64,000 nucleotides of DNA, taken from the NCBI GenBank assembly GCA_016744855.1, contig JADGDO010000002.1, positions 186,001-250,000 on the forward strand, in the 5' to 3' direction. Positions 15,672-24,701 of this stretch are shown in pieces. This stretch comes from Candidatus Fermentibacteraceae bacterium. Lineage in GTDB: Bacteria > Fermentibacterota > Fermentibacteria > Fermentibacterales > JCC-6. The translations under genes were made by a program, and so were the position numbers. The first letter of the stretch is position 1. Each line of letters opens with the position of its first letter. The notes below the pieces were generated by a model that saw only the letters and a list, made by a program, of their open reading frames with translations, did not search any database and was not told the origin of the DNA.

Positions 15672-16315
15672 ACATCAACAAGCTCACTCAAAAATCTGTC
15701 CATCTCACCCGCAAGATCATCAACCTTTCCGACAACATAGTTGTGGAAAACGTTAGCTGGGATCGCAGCCAGAAGGCCTGCTGCCGTGGTAGTAAGAGCG
15801 GCTGCAACACCGGCTCCTACTGCACTGATGTCTGCAACACCGGCTTCTCTCATGCCGATAAAGCTCGCAAGAACTCCCCAAACGGTACCAAGAAGACCGA
15901 GCAAAGGACTAACGCTGGTAACAGTAGCAAGAAAACCGATGTTCCGGGTTCTGTGGGCAAGATCCTCGCTTGCCTCTCTCTCGAGTGCGCTGTGGAGAAT
16001 AGCCACTTCATCCCGATTGAGCGGATCATTTCTTCCCTGGTCTTTGCGGCGCGTTAGAAATCTTCCGGCCTCAGTATACATCCTGGCAAGGGGGCCCATG
16101 TCTCCAGAGTTTTTAACAAATTTCCCACCAGGTGGGCGACCGGTCGTTCTGAGGGCTTCCATAAATGTCGTAGACGCACCCATGATTCGCCGCAATTCCT
16201 TGAGCTTGGCAATTGCAACTGTCCAGGATCCGATTGAAAGTGCAAGAATTAGAAAAAGTATAAACTTTGTAAAACCATCTGATTCCACTACAGTTGTCCA
16301 AACCTGACCAAGCAT
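15647..16315 (-). CDS. exbB: ExbB/TolQ/MotA-family proton channel subunit
   Basis: A 222-residue protein with three membrane segments (about 16-36, 130-155 and 165-190). The conserved motif S-P-L-L-G-L-L-G-T-V-W-G and the following A-A-L-T-T-T-A-A-G-L-L-A-A-I-P are the hallmark ExbB/TolQ/MotA segments. It begins 1 nt after the ridA stop and overlaps exbD. It would sit in the inner membrane as a pentamer around the ExbD segments. Confidence 0.88.
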   Translation of the reverse strand: MLGQVWTTVVESDGFTKFILFLILALSIGSWTVAIAKLKELRRIMGASTTFMEALRTTGRPPGGKFVKNSGDMGPLARMYTEAGRFLTRRKDQGRNDPLNRDEVAILHSALEREASEDLAHRTRNIGFLATVTSVSPLLGLLGTVWGVLASFIGMREAGVADISAVGAGVAAALTTTAAGLLAAIPANVFHNYVVGKVDDLAGEMDRFLSELVDVCRRGSIE

Positions 16316-16316
16316 T

Positions 16317-16700
16317 CTATCTCTCTTTCAGTCTTGCCACAGCCTCAATTTCAACCATAGCATTCAGTGGGAGTTTAACGACCTGGTAAGCTGCACGGGC
16401 GGGATAAGGTTCTTCAAAAAATTCCGCATATACGCCATTCATCGCTACAAAATCATTCATATCAGCAAGAAGTATAGTCGTTTTTACAATGTCATTCATT
16501 GTAGAACCGGTTTCAGCAAGTATGCTGGAAATACCACTCAGTGCAAGGCGTGTCTGTTCTTCAATAGTATTACCGAGTTTTCTATCAGCCGGATTTACTC
16601 CCAGTTGTCCGCTAACGAACACAAGAGACCCGGATACTACGGCCTGACTGTACGGTCCCACAGGTGCGAGAGCCTCTTTAGAGAATACAGCTCTTTTCAC
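16317..16700 (-). CDS. ridA: RidA-family enamine/imine deaminase
   Basis: A 127-residue RidA (YjgF/YER057c/UK114) protein. It has the P-V-G-P-Y-S-Q-A-V opening, the V-F-V-S-G-Q-L-G strand, the L-A-D-M-N-D-F segment and P-A-R-A-A-Y-Q-V near the C-terminus, where Arg binds the substrate carboxylate. The family hydrolyses reactive 2-aminoacrylate-type enamines made by PLP enzymes. It is full length. It is the first gene of a tight cluster with exbB, exbD and tonB, which gives no obvious functional link. Confidence 0.9.
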   Translation of the reverse strand: MKRAVFSKEALAPVGPYSQAVVSGSLVFVSGQLGVNPADRKLGNTIEEQTRLALSGISSILAETGSTMNDIVKTTILLADMNDFVAMNGVYAEFFEEPYPARAAYQVVKLPLNAMVEIEAVARLKER

Positions 16701-16796
16701 ATCTATCCCCCCAACTTTCTATTTAATCAGTATACATCAGTTAAATCAATTCTGTTCCATCTGCCTTCGAGAGCTCTCTGTCGAGAATCACCTGGG

Positions 16797-17273
16797 TCAT
16801 TCATCCACTACTCCGTGAAAAATAACTGAATGGGAGTCAAAACCGGAAGAGTTGTATATGAACTTTCCACTGAAGAAACGATCACTTTCAAGCCATTTCA
16901 TAAAAACCCTGTCCCCATCCCAGAGAGGAAGATCCATGAGACGATCATCTTCGATCCAGAAAAGATCACCCTCATGGCAGCTTTTCTTGAGAATACCGGA
17001 GTACTCGGTGGCAGTGTATACAAAAACGTACCAGTCCTCTTCGCCGTCAAATGCCGGGAAGGTCAGAACCCCCCGCATCCGCGGATTCTTAACGGTTAGA
17101 GCCGTCTCCTCGAAGACTTCTCTGACAGCGCACTCGTCCGGTGTTTCGCCGGGTTCAATTTTACCGCCGGGTGCATTCCATTTGCCGAAATGCATATCAT
17201 CCGGGCGCGAATTGCGGTGCATCATCAGTGTTTTTCCATTGTTTCTTAGGTAACAGAGTACAGCGAGTTTCAT
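16797..17273 (-). CDS. NUDIX hydrolase (MutT-like)
   Basis: About 158 residues from the ATG at 17273; the frame is open to 17360 but the added residues fit no family and neither start has a strong ribosome site. The NUDIX box reads G-K-I-E-P-G-E, then R-E-V-F-E-E-T-A-L, matching G-x5-E-x7-R-E-U-x-E-E-x-G-U except that the usual Gly is Ala. K-W-N-A-P-G-G-K and M-H-F-G-K-W precede the box as in 8-oxo-dGTP diphosphatases. Likely a nucleotide-pool sanitising or other NDP-X hydrolase. Confidence 0.8.
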   Translation of the reverse strand: MKLAVLCYLRNNGKTLMMHRNSRPDDMHFGKWNAPGGKIEPGETPDECAVREVFEETALTVKNPRMRGVLTFPAFDGEEDWYVFVYTATEYSGILKKSCHEGDLFWIEDDRLMDLPLWDGDRVFMKWLESDRFFSGKFIYNSSGFDSHSVIFHGVVDE

Positions 17274-17375
17274 AACTGGGAATATATCCACGACAACCTC
17301 GGGAACAAATAGACCACATCGGGGTTCAAACAGTATGTTACAATAGATGTTTGTACCCAAGCCTGAAGGAAAATA

Positions 17376-19382
17376 ATGATTCTGAGTATCCTCGTTTTTC
17401 TGCTTTCTGTTACTGAAACTGACAGTTTCGTGCCATTTCCTTCAGGATATTCAATTTCTCAGCAAGATGGGCTCAGCACTGTTTCTGTGGATCAGGAGGA
17501 AGGGTTTTTCTCGCTGGCACCCGGCGCGCCATTTCTTCCATCCGTTTCCAGAACACTTATTCTTCCAGGAAATTGCAAAGTAACTTCAACTAGAGTTCAC
17601 CTGAATCCTGCTGTAGACGCTACCCGTATTGCAGCGCCACTGGCAGGTGCCCCGGTGCTTCAAACGATTGGAACTAATGGGGATCGCTCTCTAACTGCAA
17701 CGACCATCAGTATTATCCCTCAAGATAACACTTTCTCCGTTCGAACCGGGCACATCCTGGATGCGTATACAATCGTATCTGTTTCTGTGAACCCGTGGAT
17801 TTATGATTCAGAGACCCAGGAACTTGGGTTAGCATCTACTTGTACGATTCAGATGGAATGGGAAGAATCCAAAGCGCAGACCAGTTTTTCCACTCTGCAG
17901 GTCGAAATGGTCAATTTCAGGATGGCAGCGCTGGCAGATCAATTCAGCACCTCCTTCACCCCTCTCTACACAACCCCTGCAACTGATGGCAGTGTAGACT
18001 ACCTGATTATCACTGGAGAGGAATTTCTTTCAGAGATAGCAACCCTCGAAGAATTGCTGGAAGACAAAGATATCTCCTTTCAGACAGTCACCGTGCAGCA
18101 AATTGCCGGCAACTGGGGAGGTGTCGACACGCAGGAAGATATAAGAAACTGTATCAGACACTACGCTTACAATGAAGGAACCGTCTATGTAGCGCTTGCC
18201 GGGGATGAAACAGTTATTCCGGCGCGGGAGGTCTATACAGAGTGTGAGGGCTTGAGTGAGTTTGCTCCTATTGACCTCTACTATGCCGATCTGGACGGAA
18301 CATGGGATTTCAATTCAAATGGAATCTATGGAGAGTGGGCAGACAGTCTTGATCTATATGCAGATGTTCTCCTTGGAAGATTACTCTTTTCAACAAGTGC
18401 CGGGGCAAATGCCATTTTAAACAAGAACACTACCTATGCAAATGTAAGCAATAATGAAACATGGTTCAAAAGTGCTGTGCTCTGTGGTGCCATTCTTTTC
18501 GATAGCATCGGTTATACATCGGAAAAGGGCTGCGAAATGATGGCAGAAGAATATCCCAACAACTTCCTGCTTACAAAAGCCTATGAAACTTCTCCCGGTG
18601 TGTATCCGGAAACATACCGCCCCGTAATCTACAACGGTGCCGGTTGGAACCACTACGCAGGTCATGGAAACGACAGAGGCGTATACTGGATAGACCACTC
18701 CGGTATTCTGAGCATTTCTAGAATGAGTGGATTCATGAACCCCGGACGCACGGGTATTCACTCGAGCATAGGATGTCATACAGGAGACTTTACCGATCCC
18801 GGAGTATGTCTTCCTGACACCCTTCTTACTCTACCTGACGCAGGTGGAGTCGCGGGTTTCTTTAACACATCATGGGGTTGGGAAGGCTACTGGCCTGAAA
18901 TCGGCTCATCAGAAAGACTCACCTACTACACTGTTCAGCAGGTTTACAGCAATCACGCTTCCTCACTTGGCCTTGCATACACCACAGCAAAAGACCTCGA
19001 AATCCCCCACTTAACAGGTCCCTATGACAGAGTGATGCAATCTGTTCTTGCCTACACAGGCTTCATGGATCCCGCGCTTCAAGTCCTTGGGGTTTCCAGC
19101 TTTAATCCCATTCCACCTTCCCCCTTCCAGTTGCAGATGCTTTCACCGAATCCGCTTTCCACAGGGTATGTATCTTTCAAGGTAACAGGATCACAATATT
19201 TTTATGAAACTGCAATCTATGACTTGATGGGAAGGACTGTAAGCGAGTCCGCAACTCAACAACAGAATACCATGAGAACAGTTGATGTGAGAGGCTTGCC
19301 AAACGGAGTCTACTTCGTCTCCGCAAAAGCCCCTAATGGTGTAACTGTATCGGGAAGCTTTGTTGTTCTGCAGCAGAATTAA
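17376..19382 (+). CDS. secreted C25-family (gingipain-like) cysteine peptidase with T9SS sorting domain
   Basis: A 668-residue preproprotein. Signal peptide at residues 1-17, a propeptide-like region to about residue 200, and then a C25 domain beginning D-Y-L-I-I-T-G-E-E-F. The catalytic dyad is visible as H-Y-A-G-H-G-N (His430) and S-I-G-C-H-T-G-D-F (Cys467), with V-A-L-A-G-D-E upstream as in the family. The last 80 residues are a T9SS type A sorting domain (I-Y-D-L-M-G-R). Gingipain-type peptidases are exported by T9SS, which fits. It is divergent from the NUDIX gene and its stop is 1 nt from that of the convergent AEC gene. Confidence 0.88.
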   Translation: MILSILVFLLSVTETDSFVPFPSGYSISQQDGLSTVSVDQEEGFFSLAPGAPFLPSVSRTLILPGNCKVTSTRVHLNPAVDATRIAAPLAGAPVLQTIGTNGDRSLTATTISIIPQDNTFSVRTGHILDAYTIVSVSVNPWIYDSETQELGLASTCTIQMEWEESKAQTSFSTLQVEMVNFRMAALADQFSTSFTPLYTTPATDGSVDYLIITGEEFLSEIATLEELLEDKDISFQTVTVQQIAGNWGGVDTQEDIRNCIRHYAYNEGTVYVALAGDETVIPAREVYTECEGLSEFAPIDLYYADLDGTWDFNSNGIYGEWADSLDLYADVLLGRLLFSTSAGANAILNKNTTYANVSNNETWFKSAVLCGAILFDSIGYTSEKGCEMMAEEYPNNFLLTKAYETSPGVYPETYRPVIYNGAGWNHYAGHGNDRGVYWIDHSGILSISRMSGFMNPGRTGIHSSIGCHTGDFTDPGVCLPDTLLTLPDAGGVAGFFNTSWGWEGYWPEIGSSERLTYYTVQQVYSNHASSLGLAYTTAKDLEIPHLTGPYDRVMQSVLAYTGFMDPALQVLGVSSFNPIPPSPFQLQMLSPNPLSTGYVSFKVTGSQYFYETAIYDLMGRTVSESATQQQNTMRTVDVRGLPNGVYFVSAKAPNGVTVSGSFVVLQQN

Positions 19383-19383
19383 T

Positions 19384-20334
19384 TCAGTTAATCATCCAGA
19401 ATATCCCGAGAAGCGAGAGACTGCTAAGGAGTGTTGCAACAAGAAGAAGGGTTGAGGCCAGGGAGGCATCCCCTCCATATCTTTTCAGGAAAACAACCCC
19501 AAGAACAGCAGAGGGCATTGCAGCCATAAGAACTAGAACATCTTTCCAAATCTCAGGAAAACCGAATGCCGTTCCAAGATAGTTGGCAAAAAGTGGTTTC
19601 AATAGCAATTTCAGCAGAAGAACAATAGCAAGCGGTATAAGAATGGTGCGAATCGCAGGTTTCTTAAACATCAGTCCTACTGAGAGTATTGCTACCGGAG
19701 TCAGTGCGTTTGAGAGTATTGAACCGAGGTGAAAAAGTGGAGCTGTATATAAATTGTTTTCCCCCGGAAGCCGGAAGACGCTCCATAGGATACCTGCTAT
19801 CAGAGCAAAGAATACCGGTGATTTGAAAAATGAAAGAGAAGCGCGTAATTCTGATTTGCCGGACTGGCCTGAACCGAAATAGGCAGCAAGCATCGGGCCG
19901 AGAATGAATATAGGGTACCCAACACCTATTTCCGATATCAACACAGCTTCGGTAAGCGCCTCAGGTGTAGCGGGGTACATCTGCATAACAATGGAATATC
20001 CTAAAAATGTTGATGATCCGAATGCAGAGCAGAAGACAACAGCACCGAGTTGTGCTCTGCTCAATTTCAAGATAGTACCAATCACCCATGCAAGAGCAAT
20101 GAAGAAAATTTCCAGGCCCAGCATAGCAAGCGCCGGTTCTATTTGAGAGGGATGAATGCTCTGGCTGGCCAGACTTACAAAAACGACAGCCGGAAGAAAC
20201 ACATCAGTCACAATTCTTGCGAGTGTTAGGGAGTGCTCATCTTTCAGAATCTTCTTCTGCTTAAGAATTACTGCGATGACATAGATCATCACTATAACAA
20301 GAATTGCATTTAGCAGGTCATGAAATTCGTTCAT
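19384..20334 (-). CDS. AEC-family (auxin efflux carrier-like) transporter
   Basis: A 316-residue membrane protein with ten hydrophobic segments in two five-helix halves, the topology of the AEC family. F-L-P-A-V-V-F in helix 2 and L-T-P-V-A-I-L-S-V-G-L-M in the second half resemble the broken-helix regions of the family. Bacterial members carry malonate, malate or other carboxylates; the substrate here cannot be assigned. There is no terminator between it and the convergent peptidase gene. Confidence 0.82.
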   Translation of the reverse strand: MNEFHDLLNAILVIVMIYVIAVILKQKKILKDEHSLTLARIVTDVFLPAVVFVSLASQSIHPSQIEPALAMLGLEIFFIALAWVIGTILKLSRAQLGAVVFCSAFGSSTFLGYSIVMQMYPATPEALTEAVLISEIGVGYPIFILGPMLAAYFGSGQSGKSELRASLSFFKSPVFFALIAGILWSVFRLPGENNLYTAPLFHLGSILSNALTPVAILSVGLMFKKPAIRTILIPLAIVLLLKLLLKPLFANYLGTAFGFPEIWKDVLVLMAAMPSAVLGVVFLKRYGGDASLASTLLLVATLLSSLSLLGIFWMIN

Positions 20335-20469
20335 TCCTCAACTTTCTGTTAAGCTGAATGTGTCCCTGGAATATTCAAAAAAGCATCAGACTTGACAAAG
20401 GGCTTCTCTCTATTAGGTTTGCATCACAAACTTATATGTGTCGTGAACTTGTTTTCGAGGAGGACTGCC

Positions 20470-21084
20470 ATGAATCAATTGGAAAAGCGCGTCTATCAAT
20501 CTGTCTGCAGAGACGGCCTTTTGGAAATGACCGTCGGCACCTACATGGTTCTTCTGGGAACCATTTTTATATTTCAACCTAGGCTAGTTGCTTTTTCAGT
20601 CTTCTTCATGTTCCTCCTCAAGCCTCTGGTCCAGAAAGTAAAAAACAGCTGCATCTACCCAAGAACAGGTTACGTAAAGTTGAAAAATGAAGACGAAACA
20701 GTAGGAAAAGGTATTGCTATAACTGCAGTTATCTTTATTCTCGTACTTGCAGGATCACTTATTGCCCTAATTCTATCCCTGGGAACCGTCGCTGGAAGAC
20801 AGATCTGGTTCAGATGGTTTCTGCCTATTCTTTCAAGCATAATGTTTGCATTCGGGCCCTTTTGGGTTGGAACCACATACGGATTGAAAAGAGCATATCT
20901 GTTTGCTGCCTTCGTACCGCTATGCGGCATTACAGTCGCTGTTACCGGTATAACAACAGGATACACATCAATCGGGATAGTCTGCCTCGCTGCCGGAACT
21001 CCTGCGTTGATTTCCGGAGTGATAATGTTCAATAGTTTTCTTCGCCGCTATCCACTGGAGGATGTGTCAAATGTTATTGAATAG
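20470..21084 (+). CDS. membrane protein of unknown function paired with a winged-helix regulator
   Basis: About 204 residues with five or six hydrophobic segments. The ATG at 20470 follows GAGGAGGA; the frame extends to 20392 but those residues have no ribosome site. It starts L-E-K-R-V-Y-Q-S-V-C-R-D-G-L-L-E-M-T-V-G, a pattern seen in small integral membrane proteins encoded next to PadR or winged-helix regulators. It overlaps the regulator gene. Function unknown; the pairing suggests the regulator controls it. Confidence 0.7.
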   Translation: MNQLEKRVYQSVCRDGLLEMTVGTYMVLLGTIFIFQPRLVAFSVFFMFLLKPLVQKVKNSCIYPRTGYVKLKNEDETVGKGIAITAVIFILVLAGSLIALILSLGTVAGRQIWFRWFLPILSSIMFAFGPFWVGTTYGLKRAYLFAAFVPLCGITVAVTGITTGYTSIGIVCLAAGTPALISGVIMFNSFLRRYPLEDVSNVIE

Positions 21085-21403
21085 CAAATCTCAAACTGAG
21101 CAACAGAGCATACTGGGAATAGATAGAGTCATTCATGAACCCGCAAGAATGCTGATACTGATGATTCTGCTTTCGGTGGAGAATGCGGATTTTCTCTTCC
21201 TGCTCCGTCAAACCGGACTGACCAGAGGCAATCTATCATCGCACATGAGTAAACTTGAGGCAGCCGGATTTATCACTATACAAAAGGAATTTGTGGAAAA
21301 GATACCAAGAACTCTTCTTTCTATTAAAGAAGACGGAAAGTCGGCATTCTACAGTTATTGCAAGGTTATGAAAGAAATAATAAGCTGCTGTCCTGCGGAG
21401 TAA
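21071..21403 (+). CDS. winged-helix transcriptional regulator
   Basis: About 110 residues with one winged-helix DNA-binding domain: I-H-E-P-A-R-M-L-I-L-M-I-L-L then L-L-R-Q-T-G-L-T-R-G-N-L-S-S-H-M-S-K-L as the recognition helix and K-I-P-R-T-L-L-S-I in the wing. This is the HTH_27 / MarR-like group often found beside small membrane proteins. The ATG at 21071 is 9 nt after GGAGG; another ATG at 21062 is too close to it. Overlaps the membrane-protein gene by 14 nt. Likely an autoregulator of the pair. Confidence 0.8.
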   Translation: MLLNSKSQTEQQSILGIDRVIHEPARMLILMILLSVENADFLFLLRQTGLTRGNLSSHMSKLEAAGFITIQKEFVEKIPRTLLSIKEDGKSAFYSYCKVMKEIISCCPAE

Positions 21404-21437
21404 TTGGAAACTTAGGAATATGATTTCCCTATCTTCT

Positions 21438-22121
21438 TCAATTTCTTACCCCTCGGCAAGATGGGCACAAGTTTCGGCATCTCCAGCATTTCTTAATGAC
21501 AAAATCTTTAGAGTTTCTGCTTACTGAGAGCGGTCTGCATAGTTTCTGTATAGTGGATTTACCACCCAGAGCTGAAACCGGGCACTCGTCAATACAAATA
21601 GAGCATTTTTCTGGGCATACTTCATACTCAGCAATTGGATCAGGTTCAAATACTCTGTCAAGAAGAATTGCGCCTAACTGAATCATGTTACCTAGTTTTT
21701 TGTTAATGAGAAGACCGCTCCTGCCAAGTCTTCCAAGGCCGGCAAGAAGAGCCGCATGACGCAGTGAGAGAATTGCTTCTCCTCTCATTTCTACCGGATT
21801 CCAGGATTCATATGGATCATCTGAGGGAATCATCACATTGCCAATAGATGCGCGGTCCAATTTTCGGGAAATTTCAAGAGACATTCTATCGACCTCAGCA
21901 GCCATCATTCCATTGAGAAGGGTGTAGGGAACAGGGCTTTCAGCCCTCTCAGTGTTGCCTGGCATTCTAATAGCAAATACCAGAACACTTCTGGTTTCAG
22001 ACCAGATGTCTCGTGGGTGAAAACCGGAGGGTGCCTCTGAGAAACTCTGCGATGAAGCAACACCGCATAGATCTGCGCCCATACTAACTACCAGTTTTTT
22101 CAGATCTTCACTGTTTTTCAT
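21438..22121 (-). CDS. 4Fe-4S protein related to epoxyqueuosine reductase
   Basis: A 227-residue protein. The N-terminal two thirds match the QueG-like/DUF1730 region (G-A-D-L-C-G-V-A, L-A-G-L-G-R-L-G-R-S-G-L-L-I). A ferredoxin cluster follows (C-P-E-K-C-S-I-C-I-D-E-C-P) and more Cys sit at the C-terminus (K-K-C-W-R-C-R-N-L-C-P-S-C). It lacks the HEAT-repeat tail of full-length QueG (about 370 residues), so it is more likely one of the short epoxyqueuosine-reductase-like Fe-S proteins than the tRNA-modifying enzyme. Electron donor and substrate are unknown. Confidence 0.75.
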   Translation of the reverse strand: MKNSEDLKKLVVSMGADLCGVASSQSFSEAPSGFHPRDIWSETRSVLVFAIRMPGNTERAESPVPYTLLNGMMAAEVDRMSLEISRKLDRASIGNVMIPSDDPYESWNPVEMRGEAILSLRHAALLAGLGRLGRSGLLINKKLGNMIQLGAILLDRVFEPDPIAEYEVCPEKCSICIDECPVSALGGKSTIQKLCRPLSVSRNSKDFVIKKCWRCRNLCPSCRGVRN

Positions 22122-22149
22122 ACAGTAGCTCTTTCTGGTTTGTAACTGT

Positions 22150-22815
22150 TCAACTGAGGAATATCAGGTATGCAGCCATTATTGAGAGATCGGCGAACAA
22201 GTGAGTAATTACAGCAAAGAGAATAGAGGCTGTTTTTACTCGAACAGTACCCCATACAACACCTGCTGCAAAGACTGCTATTGTCGAAATTATAGCATAC
22301 TGAAGTGAGAAAAGAACACCCGTAGTAATGGCATGATATGAAGTGTAAAAGAGCGCAGATAATAGAATCTTCCCTCTGTTGCCAAAGACGGGTGATAGTT
22401 TGTGTACAATGTATCCACGCCAGAAAAACTCCTCTAAGAAAGCATTTCCAAAAACCATCATGGAGACGAATAGAAGAGGATTCATGCTGTTGATTCCCCA
22501 TTTGGATATAACTTGGGCAATCGCCGTTGAATCCCAAATCCTCTCTTTGAAAAGTGAGAAGAATGTGAAAATAACTACAGAAAGAAGAATGCCCCATAGG
22601 AATGAGGAAATCCACATTTTCCCGGTTGCTTTGAAGCCACAATTTTTGAGAAAAACCGGAAGGGGAATTCTGTGAGTTAGAAAATCAGATACCGGTAGCA
22701 AAAGACAAACGCCACCGTGAAAAAGAAGAAAAGTGATTCCAGCGTTTTTAAACAGAAGAAGCCCGGCAGCAATCGATGCAGGGGCAAGGAACATAAGTAG
22801 TATTAATTTTATCAT
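22150..22815 (-). CDS. CPBP-family intramembrane metalloprotease
   Basis: A 221-residue membrane protein with about seven hydrophobic segments. Motif 1 is F-L-E-E-F-F-W-R-G-Y and motif 2 is the F-Y-T-S-Y-H-A-I segment; a late A-V-I-T-H-L-F-A-D matches motif 3. These supply the Glu and His residues of the CPBP/Rce1 family. It is shorter than the one at 9206 and not closely similar outside the motifs. The neighbours give no clue to the substrate. Confidence 0.8.
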   Translation of the reverse strand: MIKLILLMFLAPASIAAGLLLFKNAGITFLLFHGGVCLLLPVSDFLTHRIPLPVFLKNCGFKATGKMWISSFLWGILLSVVIFTFFSLFKERIWDSTAIAQVISKWGINSMNPLLFVSMMVFGNAFLEEFFWRGYIVHKLSPVFGNRGKILLSALFYTSYHAITTGVLFSLQYAIISTIAVFAAGVVWGTVRVKTASILFAVITHLFADLSIMAAYLIFLS

Positions 22816-22869
22816 ATCAACAGTACCGAAATGAGCTGATTTCTCTGTTGCAAAACTGTCCCGCCGGGA

Positions 22870-23307
22870 TCAGTTATAGGCCAGTCGTGTTTCCTCATCT
22901 GTCAGTACATCTCTGATAAGCTTCTGCTGGGTTTCAGATCCCCAGGTACCGAGCTCCCCGTGTGTAATAAAATAGCTTTTGGGAATAGGGTGTGTTCCAG
23001 CTACAACTTCCATATCGTATTTTGCTGGAATGAACTCCATAAAGGCATTAATCCTGGGACATGGCGGGTATCCTACAATAAGACCGGTAGCCAGATGAAT
23101 AATCTCTGCTCCGTTTTTCTTCATTTCTGCAGGTACATACTCAACATTTCCACCCGGGCATCCGCCACAGGTAGTGTAACCAACCAGTTCAACTTCTTCG
23201 TTTTTGTAACGGGCAAATGCACCTTCCCTGTTTTTGAGAGCTCTCAGGCACTTCCCACCACCACAAGTGTGATAACGGTCGCAGATAATAATGCCGATTT
23301 TTTTCAT
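22870..23307 (-). CDS. CGGC-domain protein
   Basis: A 145-residue protein of the CGGC domain family (PF08821). It starts K-K-I-G-I-I-I-C-D-R-Y, has T-C-G-G-G-K-C at about residues 15-21, the name-giving T-T-C-G-G-C-P-G-G, and Y-P-P-C-P later, as expected. The conserved Cys suggest metal binding, but no function is established. GGAGAG precedes the ATG. It lies 26 bp after pfkA on the same strand and may be the last gene of the long ribosomal transcript. Confidence 0.85.
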   Translation of the reverse strand: MKKIGIIICDRYHTCGGGKCLRALKNREGAFARYKNEEVELVGYTTCGGCPGGNVEYVPAEMKKNGAEIIHLATGLIVGYPPCPRINAFMEFIPAKYDMEVVAGTHPIPKSYFITHGELGTWGSETQQKLIRDVLTDEETRLAYN

Positions 23308-23333
23308 CTAACTCTCCTTAACAGTACGAAAAA

Positions 23334-24299
23334 CTATTCGAGACCTGAGCTGAGTTTTACAACAAGATCATCCAAACCCTTCTTGCGGGTCCAGGCATCG
23401 GCAAGAGGATGACGACTTATCAAGCCGTTTTCGACACCAACCATACAGGGAGCGGCATCATCGAGAAGAGCCATAACTGCTGCATAGCCAAGTTTGGTTG
23501 CGAGTAATCTGTCTGAGGCTGTCGGGCTTCCACCACGCTGCACATGTCCCAGAACCGTTACCCGGCTTTTCATGCCGCAACAAGCTTCTATTTTTGCAGC
23601 AATTTCGTAGGCATTACCTTCTTCGTCACCCTCGGCTACAACCAGTATGCTGGAGGTTCTGCCATTTTTATATCTTCTCTGGAGCTTTCGGCAAATTTCA
23701 GGAATATCAGTGACAGTCTCAGGAATGAGAATTTCTTCCGCTCCGGCTCCGATTCCAACTTCGAGTGCAATAAATCCAGCATGCCTTCCCATAACCTCAA
23801 CAATAAAGAGGCGATCATGAGCTGCTGCGGTATCTCTAACTTTGTCTATTGCTTCAAGAGCCGTGTTCACAGCAGTATCGAAACCTATGGTGAAATCGCT
23901 TCCCCATATATCGTTATCAATAGTAGAAGGTACACCTATCACTCTTGTGCCGTGTTCACGCTGCAAATCATTTGCTCCCCGGAAACTACCATCTCCTCCA
24001 AACACAACAAGACCATCAATCTTGTGTTTTTCAAGATTCTCGGCAGCCTTAAGTCTTCCCTCTTCTGTCCGGAATTCTTCGCTTCGTGCTGAATGAAGAA
24101 TTGTTCCTCCATGTTGAAGGATATTACTGACATCTGTAGAAAGAAGCGGAACAAGATCATTTTCAATCAGACCCTGATACCCGCGTTTAACACCATACAC
24201 CGAAAGGCCACAGGTGAGTGCTGTCCTCACCGTGGCCCGAATTCCGGCGTTCATCCCAGGGGCGTCTCCACCGCTGGTAAGAACTGCGATAGCTTTCAA
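23334..24299 (-). CDS. pfkA: 6-phosphofructokinase, ATP type
   Basis: A 321-residue phosphofructokinase phosphorylating fructose 6-phosphate in glycolysis. Visible motifs: T-S-G-G-D-A-P-G-M-N-A at the N-terminus, G-G-D-G-S-F-R-G-A (the Gly after G-G-D marks ATP rather than pyrophosphate use), P-S-T-I-D-N-D with catalytic Asp, M-G-R-H-A-G-F and H-V-Q-R-G-G-S-P. Full length. It follows rplQ by 6 bp, so glycolysis gene expression appears tied to the ribosomal operon. Confidence 0.95.
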   Translation of the reverse strand: MKAIAVLTSGGDAPGMNAGIRATVRTALTCGLSVYGVKRGYQGLIENDLVPLLSTDVSNILQHGGTILHSARSEEFRTEEGRLKAAENLEKHKIDGLVVFGGDGSFRGANDLQREHGTRVIGVPSTIDNDIWGSDFTIGFDTAVNTALEAIDKVRDTAAAHDRLFIVEVMGRHAGFIALEVGIGAGAEEILIPETVTDIPEICRKLQRRYKNGRTSSILVVAEGDEEGNAYEIAAKIEACCGMKSRVTVLGHVQRGGSPTASDRLLATKLGYAAVMALLDDAAPCMVGVENGLISRHPLADAWTRKKGLDDLVVKLSSGLE

Positions 24300-24305
24300 G
24301 CGTCT

Positions 24306-24683
24306 TTACTTCCCGCTGTCGGCAGCAGGAGAGTCAACAAGCTCGAGAATAACAGCTTCAGCCGCGTCACCATGACGGGGGCCAAGCTTGATTATACGGG
24401 TATAACCACCGGGTCTGTCCGCATAGCGGGGACCAAGTTCATTGAACAACTTTTTCACAACCGCGGAACCGTAAACCATGCCGGCAACAAGTCTGCGAGA
24501 GTGAACAGTATCATTCTTACCCTTTGTAATTATTCTCTCGGCAAGACTTCTAGTCGCCTTTGCTCTTGCATGACTGGTAACCACTTTTTCCTCGAGGAAA
24601 AGTGATGTAACCAGGTTACGGAGCATTCTGGTTCTGGCGTCCTTATTTCTGCCCAGCTTGGGAGTTGTTTTCCTGTGGCGCAT
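24306..24683 (-). CDS. rplQ: 50S ribosomal protein L17
   Basis: A 125-residue L17 starting M-R-H-R-K-T-T-P-K-L-G-R, with R-M-L-R-N-L-V-T-S-L and the conserved G-P-R-Y-A-D-R-P-G-G-Y-T-R-I core. It has a short Ala/Asp tail. It sits in the usual place after rpoA and is the last ribosomal gene of the run. Confidence 0.97.
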   Translation of the reverse strand: MRHRKTTPKLGRNKDARTRMLRNLVTSLFLEEKVVTSHARAKATRSLAERIITKGKNDTVHSRRLVAGMVYGSAVVKKLFNELGPRYADRPGGYTRIIKLGPRHGDAAEAVILELVDSPAADSGK

Positions 24684-24701
24684 CGAAACTCCCGTTCCTT
24701 T

